Of a stretch of DNA of 64,000 nt, positions 60,589-64,000 are shown one piece after another. The stretch is from positions 372,001-436,000 of the forward strand of contig NZ_JADILO010000001.1 of the NCBI RefSeq assembly GCF_015278125.1. The letters run 5' to 3'. A program made the translations under genes and the position numbers. The notes under the pieces were generated by a model, which saw only the letters and a list, made by a program, of their open reading frames with translations, did no database searches and was not told where the DNA came from. The stretch's first letter is position 1. The number at the start of each line of letters is the position of its first letter. Origin of the DNA: Vibrio fluminensis (GTDB lineage: Bacteria > Pseudomonadota > Gammaproteobacteria > Enterobacterales > Vibrionaceae).

Positions 60589-61461
60589 TTATAGACCGCT
60601 ACGCAGAGCTGCGATACGCTTATCAAGTGGTGGGTGGCTCATCAGTAGTTCAGTCATCGAACGTTTACCGTTAATACCAAACGCCATCATAGAACCTTCA
60701 AGTTGAGACTCATGGCTCATCTTCAAGCGCTCAAGAGCCGCGATCATCTTTTCTTTACCCACAAGGTTTGCTGCGCCTGCATCAGCATAAAACTCACGGT
60801 GACGGCTGTACCACATCGTGATAAAGCTCGCTAGGAAACCAAACACCAGTTCAAGCACCATAGATACGCCAAAATAAACCATCATATTGCTGCCGCCTTC
60901 ACCCTCTTCGTCACTGTTATTTGACGATACGATGTTGGCGATAAAGCGCGATAAGAAGATTACGAAGGTGTTCACTACACCTTGCATTAGCGTCATGGTA
61001 ACCATGTCACCATTAGCAATGTGACTCACTTCGTGTGCAAGCACCGCTTCAGCTTCATCACGAGTCATGTTGTGTAGCAGACCTGTTGATACAGCTACTA
61101 GCGAATCATCACGTTTTGCCCCCGTTGCAAACGCGTTGATATCTGCTGAATCATAAATCGCAACTGTCGGCATACCAATGCCTACTTGCTGAGATTGACG
61201 ACGAACCGTTTCAAGCAACCAATGCTCTGTCTCGTTGCGAGGGCTTTCGATAACCATACCGCCCACAGAGCGCAGTGCCATACCCTTTGACATCATCAAA
61301 GAGATAAATGAACCACCAAAACCAAACACAGCCGCCATGACCAGCAAGCCTGATAGGCTACCAGGCTGCATACCAGTGACAGCATAAACAATATTCAAAA
61401 CAACGCTTAGCACGAGAACGACAGCTAAGTTTGTTGCCAGGAATAACATTACTCGCTTCAT
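60589..61461 (-). CDS. htpX: membrane protease HtpX
   Basis: A 290-aa zinc metalloprotease of the inner membrane that degrades damaged membrane proteins alongside FtsH. Four hydrophobic segments, the zinc motif HEVSH (His143, Glu144, His147) and the third ligand region [10 protein letters not shown]. Family size and ends match E. coli. A sigma-70-like promoter is upstream; no strong sigma-32 pattern was found. Confidence 0.95.
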   Translation of the reverse strand: MKRVMLFLATNLAVVLVLSVVLNIVYAVTGMQPGSLSGLLVMAAVFGFGGSFISLMMSKGMALRSVGGMVIESPRNETEHWLLETVRRQSQQVGIGMPTVAIYDSADINAFATGAKRDDSLVAVSTGLLHNMTRDEAEAVLAHEVSHIANGDMVTMTLMQGVVNTFVIFLSRFIANIVSSNNSDEEGEGGSNMMVYFGVSMVLELVFGFLASFITMWYSRHREFYADAGAANLVGKEKMIAALERLKMSHESQLEGSMMAFGINGKRSMTELLMSHPPLDKRIAALRSGL

Positions 61462-61784
61462 TACTTTTCTCCGAAACAGGAAGCTCTTTTTCGTGGCTTG
61501 ACTACAAAAATCATCGCCTTTATATGTGGAAGTACTAGCCTTTAGTCAACTAGACCTCGCTAAGCCATAGGCTAGCACATAGATATAGACGAATCACACT
61601 AAACTCAAGTTATAGAAGCAAATTGATACACTTGTTTTCAACCTGACTAGGATTTGCGCCTAGTCTACCAAACTCTAACTGGGTAAATAGTGCCAACGCG
61701 TTAGACTTTGGTCGAATTGAGACGATGTGAAAAAGTGCTAGATTTAGTATCAGGAACGAAACAACGTCTAGATAGGAAGAGCTC
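61462..61784. other. intergenic region between htpX and the 55-aa gene
   Basis: A 323-bp divergent region. A promoter-like TTGACT-N17-CATATA reads leftward to htpX (61521-61549). The rightward promoter of the 55-aa gene was not clear. No ORF or repeat. Confidence 0.5.
61521..61549 (-). promoter_or_regulatory. promoter-like pair before htpX
   Basis: On the minus strand TTGACT (61544-61549) and CATATA (61521-61526) are 17 bases apart, 60 bases before the htpX start codon. Confidence 0.5.
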
Positions 61785-61952
61785 ATGGTTGAAGCAAGTA
61801 ATTACCAAATGGCGATCGATTTGTTATGTTGTCATCTCGGTATTTCAGAAGAAGAAGCCAAGCAGCAGTTAGGGATCTCGTCAGAGCACGCTATGCAACA
61901 AAGAATCGCAGAAACTCAATCGGCCTTAATGGGGTTGAACAGCGACAAATAG
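61785..61952 (+). CDS. 55-aa small protein, unknown function
   Basis: A small frame not reached by the usual length cut-off: MVEASNYQMAIDLLCCHLGI, then SEEEAKQQLGISSEHAMQQR and IAETQSALMGLNSDK. AGGAAG lies seven bases before the ATG and a strong terminator follows 16 bases after the stop, which together make a one-gene transcript. Two adjacent Cys (15 and 16) are notable. Probably a helical DNA- or protein-binding factor; family not recognised. Confidence 0.72.
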   Translation: MVEASNYQMAIDLLCCHLGISEEEAKQQLGISSEHAMQQRIAETQSALMGLNSDK

Positions 61953-61967
61953 TCTGAATTGAAACTG

Positions 61968-61995
61968 AAAGGGCTGCCTAATGGCAGCCCTTTTT
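61968..61995. terminator. terminator between the 55-aa gene and the convergent bioD
   Basis: Stem AAAGGGCTGCC / GGCAGCCCTTT with a TAAT loop and five T; the minus-strand tail has only three T. Confidence 0.88.
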
Positions 61996-62012
61996 CTTTG
62001 TCCAGAAAGTCA

Positions 62013-62693
62013 TTAGCCCACTAAAGGAGTGACATCGATGTACTTAGCCAGTTCTTTACGTTTCACACTTGGAACATAAGGGATTTCACCAATTTTAGGT
62101 GCGTCGATCTTCTGCTCTAACATCTCAATAATTTCAGCGTAGTGCTCTGTGCCTGGGTTAATGCGATTAGCAACCCAACCTGCGACTTTTAATCCATCAG
62201 CTTTGATTGCATCAAGTGTCAGCAATGCGTGGCTCAAACAGCCTAGCTTAATACCAACCACTAGAACCACTGGCAAATCTTCACGCTGTACCCAGCTTGA
62301 TAGACAATCAGTATCTGAAACAGGCACACGCCAACCACCCGCACCTTCTACTAGTACGATGTCTGAGTTTTGTTTGTGCTGCGACAGTTTGTCACTTAAC
62401 ACATCGTAATCAATGACAACGTCTTCACGCTTTGCTGCAATATGCGGTGATGCTGGCAGCTCAAGCGCATACGGGTTAACGTCATCGTATGCCACTTCTA
62501 CCGTAGCGGCCGCTTGTAGATATAAAGCGTCAGAATTACGCATACCTTGTTCAGTTTTTTCACTGCCAGCGGCAACCGGCTTATAACCAATGGTATTTAA
62601 GCCTCTCTCTTTTAAAGCGTTCAAAATCGCTTTAGAAGCTACTGTTTTACCTACATCGGTATCCGTACCAGCAATAAAAAATGCGTCGATCAT
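62013..62693 (-). CDS. bioD: dethiobiotin synthetase
   Basis: A 226-aa P-loop ATPase that closes the ureido ring to give dethiobiotin. Walker A is [12 protein letters not shown] at residues 9-20; [13 protein letters not shown] is the second conserved block. Overlaps bioC by four bases, part of bioF-bioC-bioD. Confidence 0.96.
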   Translation of the reverse strand: MIDAFFIAGTDTDVGKTVASKAILNALKERGLNTIGYKPVAAGSEKTEQGMRNSDALYLQAAATVEVAYDDVNPYALELPASPHIAAKREDVVIDYDVLSDKLSQHKQNSDIVLVEGAGGWRVPVSDTDCLSSWVQREDLPVVLVVGIKLGCLSHALLTLDAIKADGLKVAGWVANRINPGTEHYAEIIEMLEQKIDAPKIGEIPYVPSVKRKELAKYIDVTPLVG

Positions 62694-63502
62694 AGATTAA
62701 TTTTCCCCAAACAAACCTGATAAGTTGCGGGAACAAGCCCCTGATGGTTATGTTGAAAATTTTGGTACTCACGTTCTAAACGTTTTAGCGACTGCCGACT
62801 CGTCAACCCATGAGAGCGACCTTGAACATGATTCGCGCCAATGCCTTTTAAATCACGCATTAACGAGAATGCAGATGAATACCAAGCGATTATGGTGGGC
62901 AAGTCTAAGTGATGGTTTTTACACTGGGCTTGCGCTAACGCAATTTTTACCTGATTGGCAGTTATAAAATCGTTGACGTGTTGATATGAGTCAACTTTTG
63001 CCCAAGCCTGCTTGAGCTCATTAAGTGAACCGTCCAGTAATGTCGAGAAGACAACGCTCCCCCCTCGGCGAGTAACACGGCGCATTTCTGCCAACGGCAC
63101 CGACAAATCGTCACACCACTGCAGCGCTAAACTAGAGAAAACATAATCAAACTGATGCGAGGTAAACGGCAGTGATTCTGCATCACCTTGTTGGTATTCC
63201 ATACCTTGATGGCCACAACGTGCTTGCGCTTGCTGTAACATTTCACTCGACAGGTCGCAGCAAACAACCTGCGCCCCTCTTGCCCGCAGTTGCTGACTAA
63301 AGAACCCCGTGCCGCAGCCAAGATCCAATACCTGTTTACCACCAAGATCTTTGGGTAACAAATCAAGCAAACGAGAACCAACTTCTCGTTGAAACGCAGC
63401 ATGCTTATCATAACTACCCGCTGCTTTACCAAACGCATCAGCGATTGCTTGTTTATTAGCAAAGTTCATCTGTTGCGAATTCACATATAACGCATTATTC
63501 AT
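62690..63502 (-). CDS. bioC: malonyl-ACP O-methyltransferase BioC
   Basis: A 270-aa SAM-dependent methyltransferase that caps malonyl-ACP as a methyl ester so it can start pimelate synthesis. The SAM motif is [15 protein letters not shown], followed by [13 protein letters not shown]; the family block [13 protein letters not shown] is present. The start ATG 63502 has GAGG ten bases upstream; Met12 is an alternative start. Six-base gap from bioF. Confidence 0.94.
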   Translation of the reverse strand: MNNALYVNSQQMNFANKQAIADAFGKAAGSYDKHAAFQREVGSRLLDLLPKDLGGKQVLDLGCGTGFFSQQLRARGAQVVCCDLSSEMLQQAQARCGHQGMEYQQGDAESLPFTSHQFDYVFSSLALQWCDDLSVPLAEMRRVTRRGGSVVFSTLLDGSLNELKQAWAKVDSYQHVNDFITANQVKIALAQAQCKNHHLDLPTIIAWYSSAFSLMRDLKGIGANHVQGRSHGLTSRQSLKRLEREYQNFQHNHQGLVPATYQVCLGKINL

Positions 63503-63507
63503 CAGAG

Positions 63508-64000
63508 TTAACCCTCTATTAACGCTTTTAGTGCATCAGCTAAATGAGTGATTTGGTGTATCGAATGGTTCGCCGTCAAAGTGATCCTCAATCTTGCTTT
63601 ACCTTGCGGTACTGTAGGGGGACGTATCGCGGTTAACCATTGACCTCGAGACTTAAGTTGCTGCGACAGCAAAACGGCTTTCTCTGATTCACCAACAATA
63701 AACGGTTTGATTGGTGTATCGGTATATTGATAACCAGCGATGTTTTGCAATGCCTTATCATAGTGATAATAAAGCTCACTTAACTTATCTCTGCGCCATT
63801 GCTGCGTGGCAATCATATCGACAGCATGAGACAGAGCATGAGCTTGAGAAGGCGGCATTGCTGTCGAGTAGACATGGTGGCGAGCAAACTGAGTTAAATA
63901 ATCACCTGTCGCTTGGTCACACATGATTGCCGCACCAGATAAACCAAACGCTTTGCCAAAGGTAACCACTAATAATTGCGGTTTAATCCCCGCAGCATCG
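63508..64000 (-). CDS. bioF: 8-amino-7-oxononanoate synthase, C-terminal part (cut by window edge)
   Basis: The frame is open from its stop at 63508 through base 64000, 164 codons, and no true start is inside the window (a GTG at 63969 is internal). The PLP lysine is in VVTFGKAFGLSGAAI and RHHVYSTAMPPSQAHAL is the following family block. BioF condenses pimeloyl-ACP with alanine to begin biotin ring assembly. Probably preceded by bioB outside the window. Confidence 0.95.
   Translation of the reverse strand, partial: DAAGIKPQLLVVTFGKAFGLSGAAIMCDQATGDYLTQFARHHVYSTAMPPSQAHALSHAVDMIATQQWRRDKLSELYYHYDKALQNIAGYQYTDTPIKPFIVGESEKAVLLSQQLKSRGQWLTAIRPPTVPQGKARLRITLTANHSIHQITHLADALKALIEG

Noticed and set aside
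61462..61600. Heat-shock sigma-32 promoter before htpX
   Set aside because: No CTTGAA/CCCCAT pair; a sigma-70-like pair fits better.

Overview
The window is ordinary core chromosome of a Vibrio, most likely the large chromosome. Four things point there: H-NS of the VicH type, a type II secretion pilotin of the AspS type, a three-gene RND efflux locus with two adaptor genes, and a gene order that, from memory, matches V. cholerae blocks (bioF-bioC-bioD, htpX, a lipid operon, purB-hflD-mnmA, gsk, hns, a NhaC carrier, the his operon; and separately metC, RND pump, psp, sap). I see no rRNA, tRNA, CRISPR array, prophage, insertion sequence or broken gene. The only mobile-looking item is a short inverted-repeat (MITE-like) element after purB. 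The three genes that touch the edges or lie below 60 codons are a membrane protein cut at base 1, bioF cut at base 64000 and a 55-codon gene near 61.8 kb.

Layout. 0-9.5 kb: edge of a membrane protein, a nucleotidyltransferase, efpL-yciU, ihfA, a seven-TM hybrid histidine kinase, yciB, yciA, yciI-aspS, small proteins and a META-domain lipoprotein. 9.7-13.9 kb: a ynjBCD-ynjF ABC transporter locus of unknown substrate. 13.9-22.9 kb: a methyltransferase, a pseudouridine synthase, a chemoreceptor, an NSS-family sodium symporter, cardiolipin synthase, metC and tag. 22.9-28.1 kb: RND pump with two adaptors. 28.2-30.8 kb: pspABC facing pspF, with a sigma-54 promoter. 30.9-36.9 kb: sapABCDF plus a DUF2927 gene. 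37-45.5 kb: ppaC and hisGDCBHAFI with a classical His-leader attenuator. 45.8-48.7 kb: a NhaC-family carrier under a lysine riboswitch, then hns. 48.8-54.0 kb: gsk, a small conserved gene, mnmA, hflD, purB. 54.1-60.4 kb: a MITE-like element and an eight-gene lipid-modification operon. 60.6-64 kb: htpX, a 55-aa gene, and bioD, bioC, bioF.

How the genes work together. Envelope care is a recurring theme: psp (membrane stress), sap (peptide/polyamine uptake or export), htpX (membrane proteolysis), cls (cardiolipin), yciB, the RND pump and the cfa-containing operon. Control elements that can be read directly are the his attenuator with five consecutive His codons, the lysine riboswitch with a possible anti-P1 strand just before the carrier start codon, the sigma-54 site before pspA, a hairpin that buries the Shine-Dalgarno of a pseudouridine synthase, and a pair of near-identical 25-bp operators before the lipid operon.

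The best candidate for something not fully described is the eight-gene operon at 54.2-60.4 kb (NTF2-like, SDR, FAD oxidase, DUF1365, CFA synthase, DUF2878, chalcone-isomerase-like, DUF3833) with its paired TTGTACA/TGTATAA operators. Related gene sets elsewhere answer to light or singlet oxygen and remodel membrane fatty acids, but most of the individual reactions are still open. No homology search or structure prediction was run; family calls are by recognition of motifs, length and neighbourhood.
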